DNA of 64,000 nucleotides from Cervus elaphus (taxonomy: Eukaryota > Chordata > Mammalia > Artiodactyla > Cervidae), in contig NC_057818.1 in assembly GCF_910594005.1 (NCBI RefSeq), forward strand, positions 60,896,001 to 60,960,000, written 5' to 3'. Made by a program: the position numbers and the translations under genes. Shown one piece after another: positions 44,640 through 56,061 of the stretch (position 1 is its first letter; every line of letters starts with the position of its first letter). The notes under the pieces are model-generated. The model saw only the letters and a program-made list of their open reading frames with translations, ran no database searches and had not been told where the DNA came from.

Positions 44640-47160
44640 TTCTTCAGAGTTTGTCTTTGCACTGTGTTCATTTTGTGGTTTGGCATAGAGATGTTTTTAC
44701 TTTTGATGCAGGTGAGGTTTCCTCTTCATTGTTTAACCTATAGATTCACCATTTGTTATGGCAACTGTCTTTTTTCCACTGGGTTTTCTTAGCATTCTTG
44801 TCATTAGATATTAAATACATGCAAATGGTTATTTCTGAGTATTCTTTTCTCTTCCCTTGGTATATAAATCCTTGTTTATACCAGTACTACCCCATCTGGA
44901 TTATATTGTGATATGGCTTGAAATTTTAAAAATCGTGGCCTTCATCTTTCTTCTTTCTACTTACTGAAGAGTATTTTTTCAGTTTGTGGTCCTTGAGAGT
45001 CACTATGACTTCTTGCAAGTTTTTTTCTATTTCTGCAAACAGTTCAGTTCAGTTCAGTTCAGTTGATCAGTCGTGTCCGACTCCCTGCAACACATGAATC
45101 ACAGCACGCCAGGCCTCCCTGTCCATCACCAACTCCCGGAGTTTACTCAGACTCATGTCGGTCGAGTCGGTGATGCCATCCAGCCATCTCATCCTCTGTT
45201 GTCCCCTTCTCCCCGCCCTCAATCCCTCCCAGCATCACGGTCTTTTCCAGTGAGTCAACTCTTTGCATGACGTGGCCAAAGTATTGGAGTTTCAGCTTCA
45301 CCATCAGTCCTTCCAGTGAAGACCCAGGACTGATCTCCTTTAGGATGGACTGGTTGGATCTCCTTGCAGTCCAAGGGACTCTCAAGAGTCTTCTCCAACA
45401 CCACAGTTGAAAAGCATCAATTCTTCGGCACTCAGCTTTCTTTGCCGTCCAACTCTCACATCCATACATGACCACTGGAAAAACCATAGCCTTGACTAGA
45501 CGGACCTTTGTTGGCAAGGTAATGTCTCTGCTTTTAAATATGCTGTCTTAGTTGGTTATAACTTTCCTTCCAAGGAGTAAGCGTCTTTGAATTTCATGGC
45601 TGCAATCACCATCTGAAGTGATTTTGCAGCCCAGAAAAATAAAGTCTGACACTGTTTCCACTGTTTCCCCATCTGTTTGCCATGAAGTGATGGGACCAGA
45701 TGCCATGATCTTAGTTTTCTGAATGTTGAACTTTAAGCTAACTTTTCACTCTCCTTCTTTACTTTCATCAAGAGGCTTTTTAGTTCCTCTTCACTTTCTG
45801 CCATAAGGATGGTGTCATCTGCATATCTGAGGTTATTGATATTTCTCTCAGCAATCTTGATTCCAGCTTCTGCTTCTTCCAGCCCAGCATTTCTCATGGT
45901 GTACTCTGCATATAAATTAAATAAGCAGGGTGACAATATACAAACACTTCTATTGTAATTTTCATAATGAATTCATTAAATCTGTGAAACACTTTGGGCA
46001 ACTTGGAAATTTAAAGAGTACTGAGATTTCCAGTCCAGGACTCCTAGATTTATTTGTTTTGTCTTGATTTCTTTTAGAAGCGGTTAAGTAGTTTTCAGTG
46101 TATATATTTTACCTCCTTGGTGAATTATTCCTAAATATTTCATCCATTTTTAATACAATAGTAAATAAAATTGTTCTGTGATTTTCTTTTGACATTTTTC
46201 ATTGTGTAGAGAAATGCAGCTGATTTGCATGTTGACTTGTATCCTGCCAGTTTGCTAAAATTGTTATTTGATGTGACAGGGTTTTTTTTGTGTCTGTGTG
46301 GAATCTTTACACTTTATACATAGAAGACCTTGTCCTCTAGGAAAGAAGGTAACTTTCTAATTTTTCAGTTTGGGCAGCTTTGATTTCTTTTTCTTGTCTA
46401 ATTGCTTTTGTTGGGGGTTTCAGTCCTTTGTTGAACAGTGGTGCAGAGTGGGCGTCCTTGCCTTCTTCCTGATTTTAGAAGAAAAGTTTTCAGTCTTTCA
46501 CCATTGAGAACAATGTGTGCTCTTTTCATACATGGTATATTTTACTTTGAGATACTTTATCTTTTCTAGTTTGTGTATATATATTTAAAGATTGTTGAAT
46601 TTTGTAAAATGCTTTTTTTCTGTATCAATTGAGGTGGTTATGTGTTGTTTTTTCCCTTTATTCTGTTAATGTGATGTATACATTGATTTTTGTTTGCTGA
46701 GTCCTCTTTGCCTTATATGAATATAATTCATTTGGTCATGAAGTCAGATGTTTTTAATGTGGTGTTGAAGTTGGTTTGCTGGTGTTTTGTTAAGGATTTT
46801 GCATAATAGTCCTCAGGGAGTATTGGATTTTATTTTTTTGTTCTTTTGTCTTCTTGGGTCAATTTCAGAATCATGTTGGCTCCATTCAGTGAGTTTGTCA
46901 GTGTTGCATCTTCAACTCTTTGTAATATTTTTGGCAGGATTAGAGGTCCTTCTTTTGTAAAGGTTTAGTATAATTTCACAGATGGCATCTGAGCCTAGTT
47001 TTTTCTTAGTTTGAGGATTTTAATTACTGCTTGAATGTTTCTAGTTATAATATGGTTCCCATTTTTATTTGCTTTATGATTAAGGATTAGATAGTATGTT
47101 TCTACAAATTTACCTGTTTATTTTATGATGTGTCATTTGTAGGTATTATTACTTAGGAAT
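44640..47160 (-). mobile_element. Old L1 ORF2 fragment with nested BovB
   Basis: Reverse-complement L1 ORF2 sequence (ttgaacagtggtgcagagtgggcgtcc, gagaacaatgtgtgctc, ttgttaaggattttgcat, tcaattgaggtggttatg). It is interrupted at 45040/45941 by BovB with a caaac duplication. Frames are heavily decayed. Confidence 0.8.
45041..45940 (-). mobile_element. BovB LINE, 3' portion
   Basis: Minus-strand frames: MPTKVRLVKAMVFPVVMYGC with LWCWRRLLRVPWTARRSNQS (45143-45517), and LFNLYAEYTMRNAGLEEAEA with RYADDTILMAESEEEL (45733-45936). It begins with the (agttc)n terminus at 45041 and is flanked by caaac at 45036-45040 and 45941-45945. Confidence 0.93.
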
Positions 47161-47540
47161 TTTTTATTGAAGTATGTTGATTTACAATGTTCAGTTCATT
47201 TTGGGTATACAGCAAACTGATTCAGTTTTACTTACATATATTCTTTGACAAATCCTTTTCACTTATAGGTTATTACAAAGTATGAAGTATAGTTCCCTGT
47301 GCTATGTAGTAGGTCCTTGTTGGGTATCTGTTTTATACCTAGGAGTGTGTCTGTATTAATCCCAAATCCTGATTTATCCCTCCTACCTTCTGCTTTGGTC
47401 ACCTGTGTGTGTGTTTTATATGTCTCTGGGTCTGTTTGTGTTTCGTGTGTAAGTTCAATTGGATTTTTTTTTTTAATTTCACAGATAAGTGATAATTTAT
47501 TTTTCTCTGTCTGGCTTATTCACTTAGTATGATAATCTCT

Positions 47541-48055
47541 CAGTCAGTTCAGTCGCTTAGTCGTGTCCGACTCTTTATGACCCCGTGAACCACGGCACAC
47601 CAGGCCTCCCTATCCGTCACCAACTCCCAGAGTCCATCCAAACCTATGTCCATTGAGTTGATGATACCATCCAACCATCTCATCCTCTGTCGTCCCCTTC
47701 TCCTCCTGCCCCCAATCCATCCCAGCATCAGGGTCTTTTCCAGTGAGTCAGCTCTTCGCATGAGGTGGCCAAAGTATTGGAGTTTCAGCTTCAACATCAG
47801 TCCTTCCAGTGAGCACTGAGGACTGATCTCTTTTAGGATCGACTGGTTGGATCTCCTTGCAGTCCAAGGGACTCTGAAGAGGCTTCTCCAACACCACAGT
47901 TCAAAAACATCAATTCTTCGGTGCACAGCTTTCTTTGTAGTCCAACTCTCACATCCATACATGACCACTGGAAAAACCATAGCCTTGACTAGATAGACCT
48001 TTGTTGGCAAAGTAATGTCTCTGCTTTTCAATATGCTATCTAGGTTGGTCATAAC
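47541..48055 (-). mobile_element. BovB 3' end, 12-bp duplication
   Basis: Flanked by atgataatctct at 47529-47540 and 48056-48067. The minus frame 47549-48052 is open for 167 codons (MTNLDSILKSRDITLPTKV, LWCWRSLFRVPWTARRSNQS). Confidence 0.94.
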
Positions 48056-48077
48056 ATGATAATCTCTAGTTCCATGC

Positions 48078-48332
48078 TGCTGCTGCTAAGTCACGTCAGT
48101 CATGTCTGACTCTGTGCGACCCCATAGAGGCAACCCACCAGGCTCCCCCATCCCTGGGATTCTCCAGGCAAGAACACTGGAGTGGGCTGCCATTTCCTTC
48201 TCCAGTGCATGAAAGTGAAGTTGCTCAGTCATGTCCGACTCTTTGCGTTCTTATGGGCTGTAGCCCACGAGGCTCCTCCGTCCATGGGATTTGCCAGGCA
48301 AGAGTATTGGAGTGGGTTGCCATTGCCGCCTC
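48078..48332 (-). mobile_element. BovA2 SINE, 14-bp duplication
   Basis: (gct)n 3' signature at the left end; two tandem monomers follow. Flanked by ctctagttccatgc at 48064-48077 and 48333-48346, 10 bp from the BovB insertion. Confidence 0.94.
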
Positions 48333-48411
48333 CTCTAGTTCCATGCATGTAGCTGCAAATGGCATTCTTTCATTCCTTTTTTTTTTTTTAAAGCAGGAGT
48401 TAATATTTCAT

Positions 48412-48553
48412 CCGGGCTTCCCTGATAGCTCATTTGGTTTGATCCCTGGGTTGGGAAAATCCCCTGGAGAAGGGAAAGGCTACCTACTCCAGTATTCTGG
48501 CCTGGAGAATTCCATGGACTGTATAGTCTGTGGCATCACAAAGAGTCGGACAG
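48412..48553 (+). mobile_element. Bov-tA SINE, internally deleted
   Basis: ccgggcttccctgatagctcatttggtttgatccctggg passes on to ctccagtattctggcctggagaattccatgg and cacaaagagtcggacagtct. Part of the tRNA-like region is missing. Confidence 0.85.
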
Positions 48554-48864
48554 TCTGATATTCTTGTATATATGTAACACATATTCTTTTTCCATTCCTC
48601 TGTTGCTGGGCATTTAGATTGTTTCCATGCCTTGCCTATTGTAAATAGTGCTGCAGTGAACATTAGGGTGCACTGTCTTTTTGAATTATGGTTTTCTTCA
48701 GATAAATGCCCAGGAATGGGTTTGCAGGATCTGAATCTTTCTTATTTTAATTCTTTTGTTCTGCCAAAGCTGAATTTAGTTTGTTCTCCTTCTCCTTCCT
48801 TACGATGTAAAAATAGTTTCTGATTGGACTTCTTTTTCCTTTTTGTGGTAACCATTTAGCCACG

Positions 48865-49085
48865 TGCGTGTGTGTGTGTGCTCTATGATGTCTGACTCTT
48901 TGCATCCCATGGACTGTAGCCCATCCGGCTCTTCTGTTCATGGGATTTCCCAAGAAAGAATACTTAAGTGAGTCGTCATTTCCTTCTCCAGGGATCTTCC
49001 CAACCCAGGGATCAAACCTAAATCTCCTGGGTCTCTTGCATTGGCAAGCATGTTGTTTACCACTGAACCACCTGAGAAGTTTCTT
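48865..49085 (-). mobile_element. Bov-tA SINE with (GT)n edge
   Basis: gtgtgtgtgtgtg then atgtctgactctttgc, ggactgtagccc, tccttctccagggatcttcc and cattggcaagcatg. Confidence 0.88.
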
Positions 49086-49514
49086 AGCCATGTAGACTTC
49101 AGTTTTATTATAACCTTCACTGCATGTTATAAATTCTGGAATGTTGTACTTTCAGTTTCATGTAGATGTTCAAAAATTTTCTTGATTTCTTTGAGGCATA
49201 AGTGTCATTACTTAGCTTCTTGACTTAAAGTATTCAAACAGTTTCAGTCATTGCTATTTCTGTCATTATCATAATTGATGATTTTGATTTTTCTTTAAAG
49301 CCATTGCTGGACTTTGTCATCTCTGAAACCACCACTCAGAGTGCAACTCATTTAGGTATTGAATATCTCTCAATGTGTAGAACATAGTATGTGACACTTC
49401 TGCGTAGACAACCTTTTGTTATTAGATATTTTTCACGGATTCTTCACAAAAAGTGGAAAAAAAACATATTTATTGAAAGATATATTTATGAAAATGCATA
49501 AGAAGGGACACAAT

Positions 49515-49728
49515 GTGTGTTAGTCTCTCTGCTTAGTTGTGTTCAACTCTTTGTTACTCCATGGACTGTAGCCCGCCAGTTCCTCTGTCCATGGAATTCT
49601 CCAGGCGAGAATATTGGAACGGGTAGCCATTCCCTTCTCCAGGAGATCTTCCTGACCCAGGGATTGAACCCAGGTCTCCTGTACTGCAGGTAGATTCTTT
49701 ACCTTCTGAGCCACCAGGGAAGCCTTCC
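49515..49728 (-). mobile_element. Bov-tA SINE
   Basis: gtgtgttagtctctctgcttagttgtgttc, ggactgtagcccgccag, cccttctccaggagatcttcc and gggattgaacccaggtctcc, ending ccaccagggaagcc. Confidence 0.92.
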
Positions 49729-49855
49729 AAATACCTTAACACAACTCTTTCAGAACATGTCGCAATAAATCCTTACCCCTGTCATCATCTTTTCACTTTT
49801 TATGAAGATAAGAACTCTTGTCATGATCCATTGGTGAAATATATTCTCATTTCAG

Positions 49856-49979
49856 GGATGGTTAACCTTCAAGAATGTGATTAAATTCTCTCAGGAGAAG
49901 TGGGAATGCCTGGACCTTGTTCAGAGGGCCTTGTACAGGGACATGATGCTGGAGACCTAGAAGAACCTGCTCTCTGTGG
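49856..49979 (+). pseudogene. Unit 2 KRAB-A exon, inactivated
   Basis: Acceptor ctcatttcag and donor g/gtgagg are intact. The reading WLTFKNVIKFSQEKWECLD then VQRALYRDMMLET is KRAB-A, but codon 35 is TAG (49958-49960), where a Leu or Tyr codon is expected. The exon is 124 bp instead of 127 because one codon is missing between KNV and IKF. MMLE is closer to the canonical MLE motif than in unit 1. The stop removes everything downstream, so the unit cannot make a KZFP. Confidence 0.93.
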
Positions 49980-50464
49980 GTGAGGATAGCTTCTCTTTGG
50001 ATGTTGGAATCTCCCCTTGTGTGTTTTGCATTTTTCCCTATGTGTGTCTTGGGAGGCCTGTTTTCATTGCATGATCTTAGAGCCCTGTTGACACAGACAT
50101 GATGTGGCATCACGAATTTAAAATGACCCTTTTTTCCAATGATCTGCCCACTTCATGTTACATCAGAGATTTTCCCAGAGCTTAATTATGTATAAAACTG
50201 AATGCCAAGTTTTAAAAAATATCCAATTTTCTGTTTTCTGTCCTTTGGTTTTGACTCACTATTTCTTGGAAGGGTGTTAGATACATATATTACACTCTTC
50301 CCTGTGTATATAGAAGGAGGCAAGGCAGTGGAAGAATTTGTGGAATATTTTTCCAGACCCACCTGTACTGTTCTCACTCCTCAGCTGAACAAAGAGCTGT
50401 GGTTTTTCCAAAATCACTTTACATTTTCCAAAATCAGTTTACATTTCTTTGTTCTGATAAGCAG
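49980..50464 (+). other. Unit 2 intron 3
   Basis: Homologous to 21451-21800 (gatctgccca, cttcatg.tacatcag against tgtgtgatacacaagg; actc.cttg.tg). The 420-bp direct repeat found after KRAB-A in unit 1 is absent here. Confidence 0.65.
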
Positions 50465-50603
50465 GATTTTCTATTTCTGATCTAAACATCATCTCCATAT
50501 TGGAGCAAGAGAAAGAGCCTAGTATTGTGATGAGTGGTGTGAAAATAGCAAAACAAAACAAAAACCCCAAATGGACGGGAATGTATCAAAAGTGTGAACA
50601 GAG
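50465..50603 (+). pseudogene. Unit 2 KRAB-B exon, donor lost
   Basis: After a good acceptor (ttctgataagcag) it reads SISDLNIISILEQEKEPSIV, a normal KRAB-B core. The donor position reads gag/atcag where unit 1 has cag/gtcaa, so the GT is lost. Length 139 bp is not a multiple of three relative to the neighbouring phases (an AAACAAAACAAAA expansion near 50549). It is useful as the reference that reveals the indels in the unit 1 exon. Confidence 0.85.
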
Positions 50604-50689
50604 ATCAGATCTCAGGACAGAGAGGAAAGCACATTAATAGTGGTTGGAAACCTCTTGTAATGGTACATAGAGATGATAGTTTACGGTGA

Positions 50690-51300
50690 ATGATGTCAGA
50701 TTCGTGATCTCTGAAGAAGAAGATATAGCTTTGGGACCGGGGACTAGGCTTGATTACTCAAGAGCTTTTTTGTAGCAGAGTTTTATTAAAGTATGAAAGG
50801 GGACAGAGAACGCTTCTGACATAGACATCAGAAGGGGGAGAATGCCCCCTCTCACTAGTCTTAGCAAGGGAGCTGTATACTTTTTCAATTAGTTATTACA
50901 GTAAGTAAAAAGAATGTCTCAAGGTTGTAAAGGTCTTACCAGACCCACTCCCACAATTTACATTTTAAGATGACAGGATTAGTCAGAAGGTTCTCAAGAA
51001 GGAGAAACATGTCCTCAAGCAGAATACGTTGTTGTTATATAATCTTAGTACAGAGTTTAGGCTGAGTTGTTTTGTTGTGTAATCATCAGCTCTGGGCTTA
51101 AAGAAGAAAACCTTTGTCCTTTTCTCCTCCTTGAGAATTCCAGACCCCTGTCTCCTCCTCGAGAGCCCCAGACACCTTTCTCCTCCTCGGGTATCCCAGA
51201 CTTATCAACCTACCTAGGAATTGACTCTCTCAGATCTTTGGCAAAAGAGAAGTTTGTTTATTAAACTCTCAGAGGAAACTTAACTTTTCCCGAGTTATCA
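50690..51300 (-). mobile_element. ERV LTR in unit 2 intron 4
   Basis: Begins near tgatgtcagattcgtgatctctg. AATAAA on the minus strand is the complement of the ttttatt at about 50784-50790, in gcagagttttattaaagtatgaaagggg. Direct cctcctcgag/gagccccagac units lie at 51120-51200. After it, sequence homologous to unit 1 intron 4 resumes (accctccagtggtgctgcagctcc). Solo LTR; no coding sequence. Confidence 0.7.
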
Positions 51301-52729
51301 GTCTGTCCTTCAACATGTATCATGTATTCTTTCACCCTCCAGTGGTGCTGCAGCTCCATCAGACACAAAGGCAAGGTTTTTATCAAGATCCATAACCCTC
51401 GCCATCTCCCTGCTGTGAGCTGGTTGTGGCTTGAGTTTGAGGAGCATGAGGTGGGCTGCCTTACTGGGTTGTCTTGCCCCCTCTTCTCTCTTTGTGGGCT
51501 TGGATCTATTGGCTACTCAATTCTTAGTCCATACAGATCAGAGCTGATGCCCCAAGCGTCTAACCCCTGATCCTGTGCTGCTTTCATCACAGTTGTCATA
51601 TTTGGAAGATAGAATCGGAAAGTGGGAAAACACTGGCTGCTCTTTAATTTTATCTGGCACCTCAGAACCTGTATGGAACTGTCTCAGTCCCTGTCTGCTT
51701 CTTGAGATCCCTCAGCCATTTCTGCTGTTCTCCTTTTGCAGCCATACCATGTCAGGGTGTGTGGACTAGCCTGGTGGATTGGATCTTCTGTGACTGTTAC
51801 TTAGGAAACCTGTGAGGACAGCAGTCCAACAAAGGGAACATGTGTGAATCTTTCAGGCTTTTAGCTTGGCATCTTTGGGTGGACCAAGTAGTCCCATCTC
51901 AAGGTCTTATGATGTGAGACCCCCACATCTTGTAGTTTTCCGCTCTTGTACTGGTCTATTTAGTCTGGGAGTGTAGACTCTTCCTGACTTTGCTTTCTCC
52001 TTAGTTTGTATAATTTTTCCTTCTAAATTTGATTTTGAAGTGTGTGGTTCTAGTGTCTGAAGTCATGTCCAGTTTCTTTGCTGTGGTAATCCGCCTGTGT
52101 TTAAGGGGCAGCTCCTCATGGACTCTCTGTGGTGTGGGTTTACTGGGTAAGAGAAAATTTTTAAAGGAGAATACTTTCCCTTATTGGTTGTAATATTTTC
52201 CTGCTGCATACAGAATTGCCACTTGAAGCTTCTTAGTATAGTGGTCAGCGTGTTTTGTGATATGAGAAAGTATCTGAAGACCTTGACCTGTACATCTTTT
52301 TCTGGCTTTGAGTGATGTAAGAAAAGCCTGTGTGAAGGGCACTGTGATAGTGTTGTTCACATGTACCATCACCATGCCCTTTGAGCCTCACCAAGAGGTG
52401 TAGGAACTTCTCCTAACAACGGTATTGTCCAGGTTCACACCCTCATGTTTGTGAGGCTGTTGACTAAACTATTGCTGATGCTGCATGCTTGTCACCTGTG
52501 TGCTATTGATCATTCTGCCTCCACACTTAATTTTGTAGCAACTTAATGACAGAGCTTATATAGTGGATTGATAACTTCAGTGATGAACCATCATTTTTTT
52601 TCAAGGCATTGCTACTTTCCTTTTTTTTATATTTTTATGCATAATAAATGATTGTCTCTTATTTTTGTCATTAAGTTTCTATTTTATGTTACTCTTTGTA
52701 TTTTATTTGCAATACATGGGATGGTTGGT
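51301..52729 (+). other. Unit 2 intron 4, unassigned
   Basis: The first 90 bases align with 22905-22990. Beyond 51400 I recognise no repeat or exon. A tRNA-like A-box string at 52231-52250 is not supported by a B box. Confidence 0.55.
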
Positions 52730-53810
52730 TGAGAAAGTTCCCCCACCCCTATGGTGGAATTGGTGATCAGTACTTTTTAAAGGTCTTTATGTATTCTTGA
52801 TGTTAAACTGTTATTGAATATATGATTGACAAATTTTTTGTGTTATAGTGTACTTTGTTTTTTCATTGCTGAGGATGGTTTACTGCACAATATTTGATAA
52901 TTAGGATGTGTGCAATTTATCTCTTTATTTTGTTGGCATCATCTTTTGGTGTTGTATCTGATAAATCATTAGTGAATCCACTGTCAAGAATCATTTTCTG
53001 TTCATTTACTTGTAGAAGCCTTATACACTAGGGACTGAGTTTTAGGTCTTTGAATCATTTTGAGTTAATTTTTGTCTATAGTGTATAATAGTGCCCCAGC
53101 TAAATTCTATATGTGAATATCCAGTTTTCACAACACCTTTTGTTCCATAGGTTGCCCTTCCCCCATTACTTGGTCTTGACACTGTTGTGGAACATCCTGT
53201 GACCTCACAGGCAGAAGTGGTTTTCGGAATCCGTGTGCCCCAGGTGTCTGTCTTCACATCAGCACCGTACTGCTTTGGTTAGCATAGTTTCAGAATCAGG
53301 TTTGAAATGAAGAAATGTGAGATGTCTGACTTTGCTTTCCAGTTTGTTTTTGCTATTCATTGTCTTCTGTGATTCCATAGGAATTGTAGGATTCATTCAT
53401 CTGTTTCTTAAGCAAAGCAGTGTTGCGATTTCACTAGGGATTGTTTTGAATCTTTTGTTAACTTTGACTAGTATTGACATCTTGACAATATCAACTTTAT
53501 ATCCATGAAGCATGGGTATTGACATTTATTTGATTCTTCTCTAATATTTTTCAGAAGTCTTTAGTTTACAGGATAAAAATTCTTCCCTTCTTCTATAGTG
53601 TTATGATTAAGTATTCTTTTTTAATTTTCTTGTCAATTGAATTACTTTGATTGTTCATTTTTAATGTTTAGAAACCCAGTTGGGTTTGCATGCTGATGTT
53701 GTATCTTGTAATTTCTTTGAAGTCTTTAATTATTTCTATACTTTTTCTTTTTACTTGTTAATGTTGCAATATGCCTATTATGGGTGTGTCATTTTGTAGG
53801 ACATATTTAG
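52730..53810 (-). mobile_element. Old L1 ORF2 fragment
   Basis: Reverse-complement L1 features: gaatcattttgagttaatttttgtctatagtgt, cagttttcacaacaccttttgttc, gggattgttttgaatc, atatccatgaagcatggg and aagtctttaatt. Heavily decayed. Confidence 0.8.
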
Positions 53811-54375
53811 AAAGATATTTTGTTTCATAAAAACTGTACTATTGAATTTTTTCTCTATGGTATATATATTATAATTTGTAAATAGCAACATATTATTAGA
53901 TAAACTCATTTTGGATTTTTTAGCATTACAATATATTTATTGTGTGTTCATTAGCATTTATTTGTGTACAGTAAGTATGCAGAATATATCTATCGTAGAA
54001 TACATTTTTCTCCTCAGTTATGAGACTGCGGTATGTTTACTGTTAATTCGTAGATGCTTTCAAGTCATGGTGGAAAAATTGTGTTTTTTTTGGTGAGCTG
54101 ACATGTTTTTCTAGTATTAGTGTTTTTGTCATAGGCTGTTTGCAAGTATTCTTCCCTGAAATCAATTTGGATTATCTTTTACAACTGTTATTTTTAGTAA
54201 ACAAGTTTATTGCTCTAGTGTTTCTCAGAATTTTAAGTTCATATTTGGAAAGTTTCAAAATGTTTTGAAAACGAAAAATATTGCATAGTTGGAAAAAGTT
54301 TTATAACTGTGATATAAGTATTACTTTTGGTGTAATAGATACTGAGACACTTATTGATGAATTTTAGTGAATGGA
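53811..54375 (+). other. Unit 2 intron end before the ZNF exon
   Basis: From 53945 it is collinear with 27330-27737 and 1650-2121, without the Bov-tA that both of those share. The acceptor is lost: ttatgtgttgtac/at at 54366-54378 where the other units have tgtag/at. Confidence 0.75.
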
Positions 54376-55399
54376 TTCTTTATGTGTTGTACATATCTAT
54401 CCAATACACGTGGTCAACCAATTACAAACCAAAGCAGACAGTGATACAGGAGAAGTATTCCAAACAGCAATCTTGGGAAGACCTAAAAGTCATGAAATCA
54501 AACATTTTTACCTCAGGGAAATCCAGGAAGACATGTATGACTTTGAGTGTCGTTGCAGAAGTGGTGGAAGAAGAGCTGAAAGCCTTGACATCAAAGATTT
54601 TCGCCTCAGAAAGATCTAGGAAAATATACATGACTTTGATTGTCTGTGGGCGGATGATGAAAGAAATGACAAAGTAATGTCTACATCCCATAACAAAAAC
54701 CTCACTGATGGAAGAAATCGTCTTAGTAGAATTGACGCAGGAAATAGACCTTTTGAAAGGCACGGATCAAGCTTTCAGGATAAATTGCAGGTGGTACAAT
54801 CTGAAGGGATAATTTTTGAATGTAGTCAAGTTGTGACAAACGTCAGTGCCTCAGGTTTACCACCTTAGAGAACTCGTAATGTCTGCAAAAGCTTTTCTCA
54901 TAAACATGAGAAAGCTGTTATGCATCCTTCAGAACTGTTACCAGACCATGAAACACAAAAGAAAAGATCTTACAAATATAATGAGTGTGACATAACCTCT
55001 CTTCAGGACTCAGAACTCACTGGACATCAAAGAATCCATACAGGAGGAAAACCATATAAATGCGACGAGTGTAGCAAGGCTTTTAACCAAACTAGAAAAC
55101 TAGGAATTCATTGGGGAATTCATACTGGAGAGAAACCATATAAATGGGATGTATGTGGCAAGGCTTTTAATCAGACTGCAAAACTTGGACTTCATTGGAG
55201 AATTCATACTGGAGTGAAACCTTGTAAATGTGATGTGTTTGGCAAGGCTTTTAGTCGTACTGGAAACCTTGCTGTTCGTTGGAGAGATCATACTGGAGAG
55301 AAACTATATAAATGTGATGTATGTGGCAAGGCGTTTGTTTGTACTGGAAACCTTGGTATTCATCAGATAGTTCATACTGGCGAGAAACCATATAAATGA
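54376..55399 (+). pseudogene. Unit 2 ZNF terminal exon, five fingers, inactivated
   Basis: The frame matching unit 1 is kept throughout but has stops at 54617-54619, 54866-54868 and 55397-55399. The spacer motif EIKxFxLRxIQE..DF appears twice (54496-54550 and 54585-54645). The first copy is a diverged older form; the second and all that follows are about 92% identical to unit 1. Only five fingers precede the last stop, and three have lost a zinc ligand (KYNEC, KWDVC, CDVFG with a His-to-Arg). The last two correspond to the relic fingers downstream of the unit 1 stop, so this exon lacks the large internal array. Dead by several independent defects. Confidence 0.93.
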
Positions 55400-56061
55400 G
55401 GTATATGTGGCAGGGCTCTCAGTGTGCATGCAAACCTTGCAGTTCATCAGAGAATTCATACTGGAGAGAACCTTACAAATATAAAAATTGTGACAAACCA
55501 TTTAGGCACAGTCGTCATCCATAACTCATCATCAGGCAGTTCAGACAGGAGAGAAACCATATAAATATGATGTATATGGCTGGTGCTTTACTTGAAATGA
55601 TGAACTTAGAAACCATCAGAGAATTCACACTAGAGAGAAACGTTAGAAATATGATAGTTGTAAGAAACATTTTAGTGCAAATGTCGTGAGTGGTACAAAG
55701 CCTTTAGTCAGTGTTCAGGCCTTATAATTCAGAGAATCCATGCTGTATAGAAAATATACAAGTGAAATGAATGTGGCAGAGTTTCTAGTGCATGTTCAGC
55801 ATGAACTGCCCATTAGGCAGTTCATACAGGAGAGGAACCACATACATGTTATTTATGTGGCAAACCCTTCAGTCGCAAGGAATGATGCTGCAGATCATCT
55901 GAGAATCCATATTGCAGTGAAAACTTACACATGTAGAGAATGCAATAAAATATATCAACTTTTTCACCATCAGAAAATTCAAACTGGAGGAAAACTACAC
56001 AAATGTGTTAGGTGTGGGAAAGCTTTGATTCTGTGTTCAGTCCTAACTCACCATCGGTTAC
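55400..56061 (+). pseudogene. Unit 2 relic finger tail
   Basis: Collinear with 31424-31691 plus 32949-33337, and uninterrupted here, so it shows the pre-insertion state of the retro-insert site (gttgtaagaaacattttagtgcaaatg at about 55657-55683). It ends in KCVRCGKALILCSVLTHH before the L1 3' UTR. Confidence 0.88.

Larger units (their letters stand above)
47163..48740 (-). mobile_element. Old L1 3' end with three nested retroelements
   Basis: It starts at the L1 3' terminus (attgaagtatgttgatttacaatg) and continues gttattacaaagtatgaagtatagttccctgtgctat, then after the nested elements cattcctctgttgctgggcatttagattgtttccatg. Nested inside are BovB (47541-48055), BovA2 (48078-48332) and Bov-tA (48412-48553). 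Confidence 0.85.

Noticed and set aside
47549..48052. 167-codon minus-strand frame as a host gene
   Set aside because: It is the BovB reverse-transcriptase C-terminal part, bounded by a 12-bp target-site duplication.
48867..48881. (GT)n as a regulatory Z-DNA tract
   Set aside because: Only about seven units at the edge of a SINE; no supporting context.
52226..52300. tRNA-like string cttagtatagtggtcagcg
   Set aside because: It looks like an A box, but no acceptable anticodon stem or B box follows.
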